Both the position numbers and the translations under genes were made by a program. A DNA stretch of 64,000 nucleotides from Flavobacteriales bacterium UBA7612 (GTDB taxonomy: Bacteria > Bacteroidota > Bacteroidia > Flavobacteriales > Weeksellaceae). Shown piece after piece: positions 7,652 to 17,148 of the stretch (the first letter of the stretch is position 1; each line of letters opens with the position of its first letter). The notes under the pieces were generated by a model. That model saw only the letters and a list, made by a program, of their open reading frames with translations. It was not told the origin of the DNA and ran no database searches. The stretch spans positions 1 through 64,000 of the forward strand of contig DLJQ01000022.1 of the NCBI GenBank assembly GCA_002484335.1. Reading direction: 5' to 3'.

Positions 7652-8995
7652 TTACTTTTTAGCAACAAGTAAAACTTGCAATCCAGCTTTAAGCGTAACT
7701 TTAGGTGTTTTAATTTTCTTTGAAAAATAACCTGAAACTCCTTGTACTACACCACGACTAAGATCTGATGCTAATTGTTGTCCTGCTGATTGTGTCATCA
7801 TAATACTAGCTCCAGAATTTTGACTCATGTTTGCAGCCATTTCTTTTACCGCACTTATCTCTTGGGAATCTGAAATACTTAATCCTTGTTGCCCATCTAG
7901 ATCATAAACATTAAGTTCAACGGGGATAATAGATTCGTTTAATTCAATAGATGAGATTTTTAATTGTAAACGTCCATTTAGTAATTTAGCATTTGCTGTA
8001 ACAAGCGTTCCTTTTGGAAAATAATGCTGTGATGTTTGAGCTGATTCAAGTAAGCGTAATCGAACGTTCATATCACCTTTTATAATTTGCGTTTCATGTA
8101 TACAGGCTCTAATGCTATTTTTTGATTGTTCAGCTTCATATAGTTTACTTGGTGTTATAAATTCACGACTTTCAATTAAAAGAGAATGATTTTCTGGCTC
8201 TCGAAATAACATTGATACAGGATTCTTATTGATAGATCTAACAGCTGTAATATTTTGTTTTTCTTGAGTGTTAGAATTTACCGTCGATATATCATCTTCT
8301 TTTGCTTCTTGTTTTTTTTCAACTGGAAGTTCTTGTTGTGACGTTGGAAGATATTTAGCTGCTAGTTGATATGATTTTTCCATCAGTTCTACCTGATCAT
8401 TCATGGTAATAGGTTTTGGCAAATCTTTATTTGCTAATTGCGTTTTCAATTCTGAGATTTCTCTTCTTAAATCTGTTGTTTCAGTATTACTGGGCTGATA
8501 AAATGAACCGAGCTCTGATTGCATATTTCTGTAACTATTAATGGTTGAATTATTTTGATTGTTTCCACCTATTTTTTTACTTGTATAACCGTCATTTTGC
8601 TCTTCATTTAAAGTGTTCATCAAACCATTTTCATTACCCTCACTATTCAAATAATCTGAAAGTGTTGTAAGCGCCTTTTGTTTTTCTTGATTTTTAATTG
8701 CTAGCATTTCTTCTTCATATGCTTTTCCTTTATCTAAAGGCATTGCTAAATTTGTACCTTGTGGAACAGCTCCATTTAAACCATGTTCATCTATTTCAGT
8801 TGTATTTTCTGAGGGACGAAAGATTAAGTATAAACATCCCATACAAACTATTGTCATTAAACTAAAAATAATCGGTTTTTTAAATTTCTCTAATCGCTTG
8901 ATTTTTTCTTCAGACAAGTTTTCTAATGTCTCTTCTTTATTCCTAGATTCATTTCCTACAATTAATCTGATTCTTTTTTCATTATTCTCTTTCAT
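7652..8995 (-). CDS. traM: Conjugative transfer protein TraM (VirB10-like)
   Basis: This 447-aa protein has a cytoplasmic N-terminus, one membrane segment (about residues 42-60, PIIFSLMTIVCMGCLYLIF), then a GAVPQGTNLAMPLDKGKAYEEE block typical of Bacteroidetes TraM. A long low-complexity periplasmic linker follows, and a C-terminal domain (PKGTLVTANAKLLNGRLQLKISSIE ... GASIMMTQSAGQQLASDLSRG). It corresponds to VirB10, spanning inner to outer membrane. Its start overlaps the end of traL by 14 bp, indicating coupled translation. Confidence 0.9.
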   Translation of the reverse strand: MKENNEKRIRLIVGNESRNKEETLENLSEEKIKRLEKFKKPIIFSLMTIVCMGCLYLIFRPSENTTEIDEHGLNGAVPQGTNLAMPLDKGKAYEEEMLAIKNQEKQKALTTLSDYLNSEGNENGLMNTLNEEQNDGYTSKKIGGNNQNNSTINSYRNMQSELGSFYQPSNTETTDLRREISELKTQLANKDLPKPITMNDQVELMEKSYQLAAKYLPTSQQELPVEKKQEAKEDDISTVNSNTQEKQNITAVRSINKNPVSMLFREPENHSLLIESREFITPSKLYEAEQSKNSIRACIHETQIIKGDMNVRLRLLESAQTSQHYFPKGTLVTANAKLLNGRLQLKISSIELNESIIPVELNVYDLDGQQGLSISDSQEISAVKEMAANMSQNSGASIMMTQSAGQQLASDLSRGVVQGVSGYFSKKIKTPKVTLKAGLQVLLVAKK

Positions 8996-9269
8996 ACAAA
9001 TTGTTTTTTTGAATTGAGTTGATCGAATCTGTAAAGACGCTTATTTCACTACTTTTTTGAATAGGAGTTTTTATATGTTCAATTTGAAATTGCTTATTCG
9101 AAGTATAGAGATCATAACCTATCTTTATAAAAACACTTAGACTTAAAAGTCCATAGCTTAGTAAAAAAGTTAATAATACTTGATGTTGCTTTTCTAAAGA
9201 CAACAATTGCCACTTTTTTTCTGCGGTTTCAAAGAAAGATGATAGCTTCAATTTTATATTTTTCATCAT
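8982..9269 (-). CDS. traL: Conjugative transfer protein TraL (DUF3989)
   Basis: This 95-aa protein has a short cytoplasmic start, one membrane helix (about residues 27-50, LLTFLLSYGLLSLSVFIKIGY) and a charged tail (FQIEHIKTPIQ). It matches TraL/DUF3989 by size, topology and position between traK and traM. It overlaps traM by 14 bp. It is a small inner-membrane part of the transfer machine; the precise role is unknown. Confidence 0.8.
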   Translation of the reverse strand: MMKNIKLKLSSFFETAEKKWQLLSLEKQHQVLLTFLLSYGLLSLSVFIKIGYDLYTSNKQFQIEHIKTPIQKSSEISVFTDSINSIQKNNLYERE

Positions 9270-9277
9270 TAAATAAT

Positions 9278-9901
9278 TTAGCGTTCTACAATCTCGATAT
9301 CTTGATTTTCCAATACTTCAAATTTTTCAATATTGAATCCTTGTGGATTATTATCCGATCGAACTGAATTAAGAAGATCACAGGATGTGATTAGCTTCCG
9401 TTTTGTAATATTACTCGAGCGAATTATGTACTGTTTAGCATAAGTTTTTACTGTATAAGGATAGTTATTAAAATCACTAACGATGCTATCTACTTCTAGT
9501 CGTTGCTGTACATTTCCTGATATAATTCGATTATAATATCCTTTTTCAGCTAAATCATTGTAATAATTAAACGCACTTTTATCGGCAAGATAAAATGCTC
9601 TTTTCATATTACCTTCAATCGCGTTTTTATCTGGCGCAAGCGTGAAAAATAACTCATGAAATCTTCTTATATGTTCTCTAGCTTCTACAGGACGATTAAG
9701 ATTAATATCTTGTGATAAAGCAAGCATCAGAGATTTCCCTTGATCTAATACATATATTTTTTGACGTTGTTTTTCTGCAAAATGATAGGATTGCCACAGG
9801 GCAAATCCTACAACACTACAACAAAAAAGAACAAACATAATCGCATAAAGCCTTATTTGCTTGAAACTATTTTCTATATTTCTTAATGTTTTGAATTCCA
9901 T
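9278..9901 (-). CDS. traK: Conjugative transfer protein TraK (VirB8-like)
   Basis: This 207-aa protein begins MEFKTLRNIENSFKQIRLYAIMFVLFCCSVVGFALWQSY, with one membrane helix near the N-terminus, then a soluble periplasmic domain (REHIRRFHELFFTLAPDKNAIEGNMKRAFYLADKSAFNYYNDLAEKGYYN). This is the standard TraK sequence pattern of CTnDOT-type elements, a VirB8-like assembly factor. The length is normal. It lies 8 bp before traL and 22 bp after traJ in the same operon. Confidence 0.9.
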   Translation of the reverse strand: MEFKTLRNIENSFKQIRLYAIMFVLFCCSVVGFALWQSYHFAEKQRQKIYVLDQGKSLMLALSQDINLNRPVEAREHIRRFHELFFTLAPDKNAIEGNMKRAFYLADKSAFNYYNDLAEKGYYNRIISGNVQQRLEVDSIVSDFNNYPYTVKTYAKQYIIRSSNITKRKLITSCDLLNSVRSDNNPQGFNIEKFEVLENQDIEIVER

Positions 9902-9923
9902 TGTATTTGAATTTAATCGTTGA

Positions 9924-10916
9924 TTATTTTAGTAATTGACCACCAATATTCCCTGCTACTGATCCAGTACCAGCACTAGCGATATTACCAGCTTTCTCTG
10001 CTGTTTTTGTTACATTTTTCATAAAGTTTCCTGCTCCTCCAGCTTGTATAATCCAACTTGTGATTGTTGGTATCGTAAAATACCCGATGATACCAATGAT
10101 CATAAAAATCATATAAACGGTATTGGAATTGTCGGGAATAAAAGTAGGATCTGACAGCATTTGAATATCTCGTTCTAAAATAAGTGACTGTATTCTAGCA
10201 AGCATTGAACTAAACAAATCTGATACAGGAAGCCATAGATAAACGCTGATGTATCTTCGTAGCCACTGCGTTAAAGTGATTTGAAATCCATCCCATATAG
10301 AAATTGAAAAAGCGATCGGACCTAGTATTGAAAGGACAATGAGAAAAAATGTTCGTATGGTATCGATAACTAAAGCAGCTGCTTGAAAGAGTATTTCCAG
10401 TAGATTACGAAACCAATCTTTAAAGGTTTTGCCTATCTGATAAGTTGCTCGATCCATGTACATACCTGCCATTGCTCCTATATCAGATGGTAACCATCCT
10501 AAGCCTTCAAGCTTTTTATCATAAGCTTCATCGGAAACTAAAAAGGCTGTTTCAGGATTTCGGATAGTGGCTTCATATTCCAGTATATCTTTTTGTTCTT
10601 GTAATTTATTTAAATCAATGACTTGACCTTCTAAAATACTATGTGTTCCTGTTACAATTGGATGTAATACTGAATTAAGTGTTCCTAATACAATTGTTGG
10701 AAAAAACATAATACAAAGCCCTAGTGCAAAAGGACGTAAAAGAGGAAATATATCAATTGGTTCTGCTTGACTTAATGCTTGCCAAACCTTTAATGCTACA
10801 TAAAATAATGCACCCAAACCTGCTAAACCTTTTGCTACTGCTGACATATCAGCTGCAAGTGGCATCATATCATCGTAAAGCGAACGAAGAAGTTCATGAA
10901 GATTATCCCATTCCAT
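9924..10916 (-). CDS. traJ: Conjugative transfer protein TraJ (VirB6-like)
   Basis: This 330-aa integral membrane protein has several hydrophobic segments (about 25-45, 62-85, 175-210, 265-290). It carries the family stretches PLRPFALGLCIMFFPTIVLGTLNSVLHPI and FSISIWDGFQITLTQWLRRYISVYLWLPVSDLF. These identify TraJ, the polytopic VirB6-like inner-membrane channel component. The C-terminus is glycine/alanine-rich (AGGAGNFMKNVTK...GGQLLK). It starts 2 bp after the traI stop, so translation is probably coupled. Confidence 0.9.
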   Translation of the reverse strand: MEWDNLHELLRSLYDDMMPLAADMSAVAKGLAGLGALFYVALKVWQALSQAEPIDIFPLLRPFALGLCIMFFPTIVLGTLNSVLHPIVTGTHSILEGQVIDLNKLQEQKDILEYEATIRNPETAFLVSDEAYDKKLEGLGWLPSDIGAMAGMYMDRATYQIGKTFKDWFRNLLEILFQAAALVIDTIRTFFLIVLSILGPIAFSISIWDGFQITLTQWLRRYISVYLWLPVSDLFSSMLARIQSLILERDIQMLSDPTFIPDNSNTVYMIFMIIGIIGYFTIPTITSWIIQAGGAGNFMKNVTKTAEKAGNIASAGTGSVAGNIGGQLLK

Positions 10917-10918
10917 TT

Positions 10919-11557
10919 TTACCAGTATTTTTGGTTCGAACTTCCATACAAATCAAGCACTCTTTTAGCATCATTTTTCTTTTTTGCTCTCAGGTAGCTT
11001 ACAGAAATGTTTTTATTGGTATAATAGCGAACAAGACTGTGGTATTCTTTCACTTCTTTGTAAACCCTATCGATGATATCCATACGTTCCTTATCATTTA
11101 AGGAAAGACTCGAAGCCGTGATAATTTGTTTTAATTCTTTTAGTAGTTCAGTGCTTTCATTTAATAGTGAAGCATAACCGTTACCAATTGTGACCAATTC
11201 CTGTGGTTTGAAATTGGGATCATTGACCATTTTCCCAAAATTCTGAACATATATTTTAGATACGTCTCCAATTAGTAAAACACTTTGCTGTACTTTACGA
11301 GCATCTTTCACAAGATGATTAATTGCTCTTAATTTGTCGTAATATTCTTTCCCCTGTTCATACACTTTCTTTACTTCATTGAAGTTTTTCACGACATTAC
11401 TTACCGTAGAAGATGTTTGTACGATTTCATTGGCTGAATTAAGAATACCTGATGCTAAGTTTGTTGGATCTGTTACAACAAATTGAGCTTTTACTGTATG
11501 TTTTACAGATAAAAAAAACAGTAAACACACTACAATTCCTTTTTTAGATAGATTCAT
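10919..11557 (-). CDS. traI: Conjugative transfer protein TraI (DUF4141)
   Basis: This 212-aa exported protein has a signal peptide (VVCLLFFLSVKHTVKA-QFVVTDP). The mature part begins VVTDPTNLASGILNSANEIVQTSSTVSNVVKNFNEVKKVYEQGKEYYDKL, the hallmark of DUF4141/TraI. The rest is helical, probably coiled coil, reminiscent of VirB5-type pilus-associated proteins. It sits between the VirB4 ATPase traG and traJ, as in CTnDOT. Confidence 0.9.
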   Translation of the reverse strand: MNLSKKGIVVCLLFFLSVKHTVKAQFVVTDPTNLASGILNSANEIVQTSSTVSNVVKNFNEVKKVYEQGKEYYDKLRAINHLVKDARKVQQSVLLIGDVSKIYVQNFGKMVNDPNFKPQELVTIGNGYASLLNESTELLKELKQIITASSLSLNDKERMDIIDRVYKEVKEYHSLVRYYTNKNISVSYLRAKKKNDAKRVLDLYGSSNQKYW

Positions 11558-11586
11558 TGTTATATTTTTTTAGATTAATAATTATT

Positions 11587-14091
11587 TTATTGATTGGATT
11601 TATCCCGCCTTTGCATGGCGATATGTTTAATGGCTATTTCGACATCGTTGTCTCGTTCTTCGGCAAGTTGTAGTACTTCCATTTTCTCTGTTTCTTCAGT
11701 GGTATAAGCGAGGTACTCCTCTAAACTTACTTCTGTGGCATATACAGCAGAATGAGTTCCTCCAAGTCCAATCCAAACTTCTTTATACAAGCGGTTGGGG
11801 TCATTGTTCATATTGATAGAGAGTATTTGTGCTTTTTCTTTGTCTGTCAATCCTAACATTGCCTGTATTTCATCAAACTTATTCATGTACTTGCGCTGAT
11901 CGAGTAAGATTTTGCAATCTGAATTATTGATAATACTTTCTTTTACAATGGGTGATTGAATGATGTCGTCAACTTCTTGTGTAACGACAATGGCTTCTCC
12001 AAAGAATTTACGAACAGTTTTAAACAAATATTTGATATATTCAGCCATTCCTTCTTTGGCTATCGCTTTCCAAGCTTCTTCAATTAAAATGAGTTTTCGA
12101 ACTCCTTTAAGTCTTCTCATTTTATTGATAAACACTTCCATGATAATAATGGTTACAATAGGAAAAAGAATTTTGTGATCTTTGATTGCATCAATTTCAA
12201 AAACGATAAATCGTTTTGAAAGTAGATCTAATTCTTTGTCAGAATTAAGTAAGTAATCGTATTCTCCTCCTTTATAATAAGGCTCTAATACATTAAGAAA
12301 ATTAACTATATCAAAATCCTTTTCTCGGACGTTTTTTTCTTCTAATATCTTTCTGAAACCTCCTTTTACATACTCATAAAAACCATTAAAGGATGGAAAT
12401 ATGTTCTCTTTTTTGATTTGTTCAATATAGCCACTAACAGCATTCGAAAGTGCTACTTCTTCTGCTCGTGTTGGCGGTTCATCGTCACGTTTCCATAATG
12501 TTAAGATGAGTGTTTTTATACTCTCTCTTTTTTCAATATCAAATACACCATCATCGGTATAAAAAGGATTAAAAGAAATGGGGTTATCTTCAGTATAGGT
12601 AAAGTAAACACCATCTTCTCCTTTTGTATTTCCTTTTATCAGCTCACATAATCCTTGATACGAGTTTCCTGTGTCAACAAGTAAAACGTGTGTACCTTGC
12701 TCGTAATATTGGCGTACCATGTGGTTCGTAAAAAAAGATTTCCCCGAACCTGAAGGTCCTAATATGAATTTATTACGATTGGTAATAATTCCTTTTTTCA
12801 TTGGTAAATCTGAAATATCTAAATGAATTGGTTTTCCTGTTAGTCTATCAACCATTTTAATTCCAAATGGAGAAGGTGAATTGTGGTAATTAGTTTCTTC
12901 TGTAAACAAACATAAAGCGGGTTCTATAAATGTGTAAAAACTTTCTTCACTTGGAAAATCACCCGTATTACCAGGCATTGCAGCCCAATACAAAGTAGCG
13001 ACATCTGTGGTATTATGTCTAGGTTTACATTCCATTAATGCTAAAGCGCTACCACAATCATTTTTTAATTGTTTGAGCTCATTTGGATCTTCTGACCATG
13101 CCATCACATTAAAATGTGCTCGAATTGAGGAAAGTCCAAAGCTGTGCGCTTCATTGAGATAATTTTCAATCCATTCTTTGTTAATTTGGTTTGCTCGACT
13201 ATATCTTGCTAAAGAATGCATGTTTCGTGCAGACTTTTCGAATTTTTGTAGATTTTCTTCGCTGTTGTCTAAAAACAAATATTGATTGTAAATGTGATTA
13301 CAGTTAAGAAGTAATCCTACTGGAGAGGCAAAAGATAAACGGCAATCACTTCTGTCTGTTGATAATTTTTCGTAACGTACATCTGCTGAAACGGAGCTTG
13401 GTAAATCATCAGTATCCGATAAAGTATGTAAGCTTAATCGTTTATTTCCTATTCGAACTTCTTCTGCAGCTAATGCAATATCTTGCATAGAAGTTGCTTT
13501 TTCTGTTGAAAGGGTAAAATACTGTTCAAGTAAACCTTGTTTTTCATTTGTTCCAATAATCTCCTCTTCATCTAATCTTCTTAAATAAACAAGAGTACTA
13601 TCATTTACAATTCGCTCAAATTGAGCAACAGCTTCCATAAAATGATGAATGACTTCTTTATCTCGGATTTCTTTTGGAATTAAAACACCTTTACAAAGTG
13701 AACTAAAGTTACTTTGCATTCGCATTCTATCTTTTGTAGTTTTAGTTAGAAATAAATAACAATAGTGATTTAAGAAAGGACGTTCATTAAAATGACGCTG
13801 AAAGGATTTTGATAAGAAACTCTGGTTTTCTTCTGTTAAATTAGATTCATAGTTTTCTTTGATGTACCAATCTTGTTTATGAACAATTGTAAAATCGGGT
13901 AATGTTTTAATTGCTTTATGCCAAGCAGAATGAATGGCTTCATAATCTGCTGAAGCTACAGTAAAAAGTTCGGGTAAACGTACTTCAAAGCAGGCTGTAA
14001 TATCAGCATCTTTGGAAATGATACAATTGTTTTCGACAGCTAAAAGTGGAAATTTATTTTCAAGTGTGGTAATTCGTGATTTATTTTTCAT
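11587..14091 (-). CDS. traG: Conjugation ATPase TraG (VirB4-like)
   Basis: This 834-aa cytoplasmic ATPase powers type IV secretion. The Walker A motif is GPSGSGKSFFTNH (about residues 442-454). A Walker B-like stretch is RKLILIEEAWKAIAKEGMAEYIKYL, followed by a conserved VRKFFGEAIVVTQEVDDI segment typical of VirB4/TraG of Bacteroidetes. The length is normal for the family (800-850 aa). Its ATG overlaps the traF stop by 4 bp. Despite the shared name it is not the VirD4 coupling protein; that role falls to mobC in this window. Confidence 0.95.
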   Translation of the reverse strand: MKNKSRITTLENKFPLLAVENNCIISKDADITACFEVRLPELFTVASADYEAIHSAWHKAIKTLPDFTIVHKQDWYIKENYESNLTEENQSFLSKSFQRHFNERPFLNHYCYLFLTKTTKDRMRMQSNFSSLCKGVLIPKEIRDKEVIHHFMEAVAQFERIVNDSTLVYLRRLDEEEIIGTNEKQGLLEQYFTLSTEKATSMQDIALAAEEVRIGNKRLSLHTLSDTDDLPSSVSADVRYEKLSTDRSDCRLSFASPVGLLLNCNHIYNQYLFLDNSEENLQKFEKSARNMHSLARYSRANQINKEWIENYLNEAHSFGLSSIRAHFNVMAWSEDPNELKQLKNDCGSALALMECKPRHNTTDVATLYWAAMPGNTGDFPSEESFYTFIEPALCLFTEETNYHNSPSPFGIKMVDRLTGKPIHLDISDLPMKKGIITNRNKFILGPSGSGKSFFTNHMVRQYYEQGTHVLLVDTGNSYQGLCELIKGNTKGEDGVYFTYTEDNPISFNPFYTDDGVFDIEKRESIKTLILTLWKRDDEPPTRAEEVALSNAVSGYIEQIKKENIFPSFNGFYEYVKGGFRKILEEKNVREKDFDIVNFLNVLEPYYKGGEYDYLLNSDKELDLLSKRFIVFEIDAIKDHKILFPIVTIIIMEVFINKMRRLKGVRKLILIEEAWKAIAKEGMAEYIKYLFKTVRKFFGEAIVVTQEVDDIIQSPIVKESIINNSDCKILLDQRKYMNKFDEIQAMLGLTDKEKAQILSINMNNDPNRLYKEVWIGLGGTHSAVYATEVSLEEYLAYTTEETEKMEVLQLAEERDNDVEIAIKHIAMQRRDKSNQ

Positions 14092-14420
14092 CGTTTTCCA
14101 TTTTTTGAATTAAACTTCACATAACGTTTGATCGCTTTTCGACAAATAATAAACTGAGGATGCTTTTTTTGAACTCCTAATTTCATGAGTCCAAACTCTC
14201 CGTATTTCTTATTTAAGCTGAATGTCAACCATGTAATTATTAAACTGAGTGTGATCCCTACAGTTAAACAGATGTAAGAATTTACATTTGCCATGTACAT
14301 GATCATAACAAGTAATAATATAGCGAGCATTCCACCAGCAAAAATGAAGAGATACTGGGCTTTTAAGCCTTTAAATTCTACGGTTCTTCCAATTCCTTTG
14401 TTTATATTGTAGTTTTTCAT
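14088..14420 (-). CDS. traF: Conjugative transfer protein TraF (DUF4133)
   Basis: This 110-aa protein has two membrane helices (about residues 22-45 and 49-70) and carries INKGIGRTVEFKGLKAQYL and YGEFGLMKLGVQKKHPQFI, signature blocks of DUF4133/TraF. It is VirB3-like by size, topology and its place just before the VirB4 ATPase. The stop overlaps the traG start (ATGA). It follows traE by 10 bp. Confidence 0.9.
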   Translation of the reverse strand: MKNYNINKGIGRTVEFKGLKAQYLFIFAGGMLAILLLVMIMYMANVNSYICLTVGITLSLIITWLTFSLNKKYGEFGLMKLGVQKKHPQFIICRKAIKRYVKFNSKNGKR

Positions 14421-14430
14421 ACATCAAGAT

Positions 14431-14736
14431 TTAAAGGAAGAATGAACGCAAAATAGTTGCAGCAACGATTAAGAAAATACAGGCTCCAAACCATGAAGCA
14501 GCTGTTTTACTTGTATCAGGATCACCAGAACTAAATTTATTATACACTTTAACTCCTCCAATAAGTCCAACTACAGCACCGATAGCATAAATTAATTTTG
14601 TGGCGGGATCAAAGTAGGAAGTAACCATTTGGGTGGCTTCATTTATTCCAGCTGCTCCATTTCCTTGAGCAAAGACTGAAATTCCCAAGAGTAAAATTAT
14701 TCCTGAGAATAAAAACTTGCTTTTTTGTTTTTCCAT
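14431..14736 (-). CDS. traE: Conjugative transfer protein TraE (DUF4134, VirB2-like)
   Basis: This 101-aa protein has a signal peptide (FSGIILLLGISVFA-QGNGAAG) followed by GINEATQMVTSYFDPATKLIYAIGAVVGLIGGVKVYNKFSSGDPDTSKTAASWFGACIF. That is the family core, with two further membrane segments. It is probably the pilin-like subunit. It is the first gene of the transfer operon. Its 5' side has been brought within 30 bp of the divergent DUF5710 cargo gene, so the operon promoter must lie in or behind that cargo gene. Confidence 0.9.
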   Translation of the reverse strand: MEKQKSKFLFSGIILLLGISVFAQGNGAAGINEATQMVTSYFDPATKLIYAIGAVVGLIGGVKVYNKFSSGDPDTSKTAASWFGACIFLIVAATILRSFFL

Positions 14737-14910
14737 AATTGAAATTCTTTACTTAATATTCACACGTTGCGAACTTTCAAAAACAAAGATGTTAGCAATA
14801 TGGAAGTAGGGTTAAAGAATGGTAGTTGGTGGAAGTGTTTGGTAGATATAGGTATAGATTTAATAATTTATTTCTATTTTTATAAAACAAAACGCAATGA
14901 AAGATTATCT

Positions 14911-15660
14911 ATGCCATTAAAAATAAATGTACCATACCATGAAAAAGATTTTGCAAAATCTAAAGGAGCTTTTTGGGATACAAAACAAAAGACTTGGTTT
15001 GTACCAGATCATCATAAGAATATTAACTATTTTCTACAATGGATTGATACTAGTAAAGTCTCCATAATAGTAAAATCCCCATTCTTTATCGCTGTAAATA
15101 AAAGACAATGTTATAATTGCCCTGTACTAACTACGGTAATTACTTTAGCATCTAATAATTTTTATAATTTAGATAATGATGATGACGGTGAAAAATGGCT
15201 ACTGAATGATTATTTTTCTTTTTTTAATAATATTTCTATGATTAATAATGATGAAGTCAAGAATATAATCAACGAGTTATTCCCTTTTTATAAAATAGGA
15301 TATTCCAAAACCATAAAGAGTGAATATTGGGCAAATCATTGTGAAAATTGCGGAGCTATTCAAGGTGATTTTTATTTACATTCAGAACCTGGTGGAGCCT
15401 TCTTTCCTATGGATATTGAAGACTGTGAACGTATAACTTTAATAACTATTCCTACTAAATTTGACGTAGAATTGAACACAGGTTATACGTTGGCAAGTAA
15501 TTCAGAACAAATAGTTGATTATGCTAACACGATAAATTTAGAAGAATTCATAAGAAATGAGACTCCTATTCGAATTACTAGAAATCAGAAACAAGATAAA
15601 CCTTCATTAATTTATAAAATACTATCAAAAATAAAAGCTATTTTAAGGTTAGTAAAATGA
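14911..15660 (+). CDS. DUF5710-domain protein, element cargo
   Basis: The recognisable part is a DUF5710-like motif at the N-terminus: INVPYHEKDFAKSKGAFWDTKQKTWFVP. It is followed by about 200 residues I do not recognise, including NHCENCGAIQGDFYLH, a possible CxxC zinc-binding pair, and a basic, possibly membrane-touching tail. DUF5710 occurs in mobile-element proteins (primases and related); its role is unknown to me. I prefer the ATG at 14911 (MPLKINVPY), because the domain starts there; an upstream ATG at 14767 would add 48 residues unlike the family. The gene lies divergently from traE and convergently to the XRE-protease gene, at the edge of the CBASS cargo. It could be a defence or anti-defence accessory. 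Confidence 0.6.
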   Translation: MPLKINVPYHEKDFAKSKGAFWDTKQKTWFVPDHHKNINYFLQWIDTSKVSIIVKSPFFIAVNKRQCYNCPVLTTVITLASNNFYNLDNDDDGEKWLLNDYFSFFNNISMINNDEVKNIINELFPFYKIGYSKTIKSEYWANHCENCGAIQGDFYLHSEPGGAFFPMDIEDCERITLITIPTKFDVELNTGYTLASNSEQIVDYANTINLEEFIRNETPIRITRNQKQDKPSLIYKILSKIKAILRLVK

Positions 15661-15747
15661 AATTTAACTTACTATAGAAAACATTAATTTACTATTTAAG
15701 GAGTAAGATAATATTTTTTACGTATTGCTAAGTGGTAAAATAAAAAA

Positions 15748-15775
15748 GCTTTATACAGTGATTACTGCATAAAGC
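15748..15775. terminator. Bidirectional terminator between DUF5710 and XRE-protease genes
   Basis: GCTTTATaCAGT (15748-15759), GATT loop, ACTGcATAAAGC (15764-15775), with A6 before and T6 after. An almost perfect 12-bp stem serving both convergent genes. Confidence 0.85.
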
Positions 15776-15814
15776 CATATTTTTTCTTATGTAGACAAAG
15801 TTTGGAATTCATTA

Positions 15815-16894
15815 TTAGAAAAATAAAGTTTGGTACTTATTCTTGAAATCTATTTCTGACATATTCATTAATGAAGCTGCTTTAGGAGTATCTATTTGGT
15901 TTTCTATTAAGGCTCTAAAAAGAATCTGTTCAAAACGATTACTTTCCTCTACACCATTATAATCAAATGGTTCATCAATTTTCCAATTCATCTGTTTGAA
16001 TAAAAAGAAAAACTGTTTTGTATAATGTTCATTAATAATACTAGTATCTTTTGCTCGCATTGTAATAGCTTGCATGGAAATGCCATATTGTTTCTTAACG
16101 TTACCTAATTCATTCATCGATAATTTATTCCTATGGTCTCCAAGCTCAGTCTTTATAATAGATTCAGGCAATAACATTGCGCCAGCAAATTGAAAGCATA
16201 GTTTTTCTTTTTGAGCATGTGTTACATCGCCAAATTCTAAAATTAAATGGGCTAATTCGTGTAAAAGTGTTAAACGAATTCTATCAGGTTTATTAGTTTT
16301 ATTTATGTTATAAGCGACAATTGGAACTTTTATATTGTCATTATATATAACTTCTGTTTGCAAACCCTCAAAATCATCTGACACATCTAGTTTTACTACT
16401 TTTATTTTATGATCTTCTAACAACTCTACAACATTGAATATTGAACCAGTTCCTAAACACCATGCTTTACGTACTTCATTTGCAGCCTGATTAACTTGTT
16501 CATAAGTTGTAACACTACCAAAGTTCTTTATTGGATTATTAAATACTGTGTCTATACTTAAAATTTCTTCTAACTCTAAATATCTTGATAGATACTCTTT
16601 CGTCGTTTCATTAATTATTGCTTCATCTTTTTGAGAAATTTTCGCATTAATACGGTATTCAATTTCTCCAAGTTCAATTTTTGTATCTCTGTAGAAAAAA
16701 TCAGTAGATAAATTTAAAGCCTTACTAATTAATTCAATTTTTTCCTGATCAGGAACTACCTCTCCCTTTTCATATCGATGTAAAGCTTGACGAGATAATA
16801 AACCATTAAGCCCATCTGCAACATCTTGTAATGAAAAACCATTCATCATACGAGCAGATTTAAATCTTTCCGCGAATAGTGATTTTGATTCCAT
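15815..16894 (-). CDS. XRE HTH + ImmA/IrrE metalloprotease fusion, likely CBASS regulator (CapH-CapP-like)
   Basis: This 359-aa protein has an N-terminal lambda-repressor-type HTH (about residues 8-65, FSLQDVADGLNG...SRQALHRYEKG). Its central ImmA/IrrE zinc peptidase domain carries HELAH at residues 212-216 and a downstream Glu near 230 in EKLCFQFAGAMLLP. Such proteins combine a DNA-binding repressor with a protease that relieves repression after a DNA-damage-type signal. In some CBASS operons the same job is done by separate CapH (repressor) and CapP (protease) proteins, so a fusion divergent from a CBASS operon fits that role. It starts 254 bp from the CD-NTase start, and AAAGTTACAA boxes lie in the shared promoter region. 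The regulatory link is inference. Confidence 0.75.
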   Translation of the reverse strand: MESKSLFAERFKSARMMNGFSLQDVADGLNGLLSRQALHRYEKGEVVPDQEKIELISKALNLSTDFFYRDTKIELGEIEYRINAKISQKDEAIINETTKEYLSRYLELEEILSIDTVFNNPIKNFGSVTTYEQVNQAANEVRKAWCLGTGSIFNVVELLEDHKIKVVKLDVSDDFEGLQTEVIYNDNIKVPIVAYNINKTNKPDRIRLTLLHELAHLILEFGDVTHAQKEKLCFQFAGAMLLPESIIKTELGDHRNKLSMNELGNVKKQYGISMQAITMRAKDTSIINEHYTKQFFFLFKQMNWKIDEPFDYNGVEESNRFEQILFRALIENQIDTPKAASLMNMSEIDFKNKYQTLFF

Positions 16895-17148
16895 TTTATT
16901 TATAATTAAAGTGTAAAGTTACAATTTAAAGTTACAAAACACATAAATTATGACATTTTAACATCATTTTATTTATTCATGTCATATTTATATTATCATA
17001 AACATTAAATTAACAAGACATTATGACATATATTTCAATAAATTACCCAATTGACATACTTTAGTTGACAAATTAATAAATTGGTACACATTTTGTAACT
17101 TTAATTACGAATGCAAATAGATGCATTTAGTAAAAAACTATATAAACT
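16895..17148. promoter_or_regulatory. Divergent CBASS/regulator control region with three AAAGTTACAA boxes
   Basis: AAAGTTACAA occurs at 16915-16924 and 16928-16937, both close to the start of the XRE-protease gene, and inverted (TTGTAACTTT) at 17093-17102, 47 bp before the CD-NTase ATG. A second palindrome, AATGCA-N6-TGCATT, lies at 17110-17127. The arrangement fits one repressor controlling both promoters. I could not place a Bacteroidota -33/-7 promoter with confidence. Confidence 0.6.

Noticed and set aside
10724..11101. A 125-codon plus-strand frame
   Set aside because: Antisense to traJ and traI, which are clearly real; shadow frame.
11587..14091. VirD4-type coupling protein because of the name TraG
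   Set aside because: In Bacteroidetes elements TraG is the VirB4-like ATPase; the coupling function is carried by mobC at 25392.
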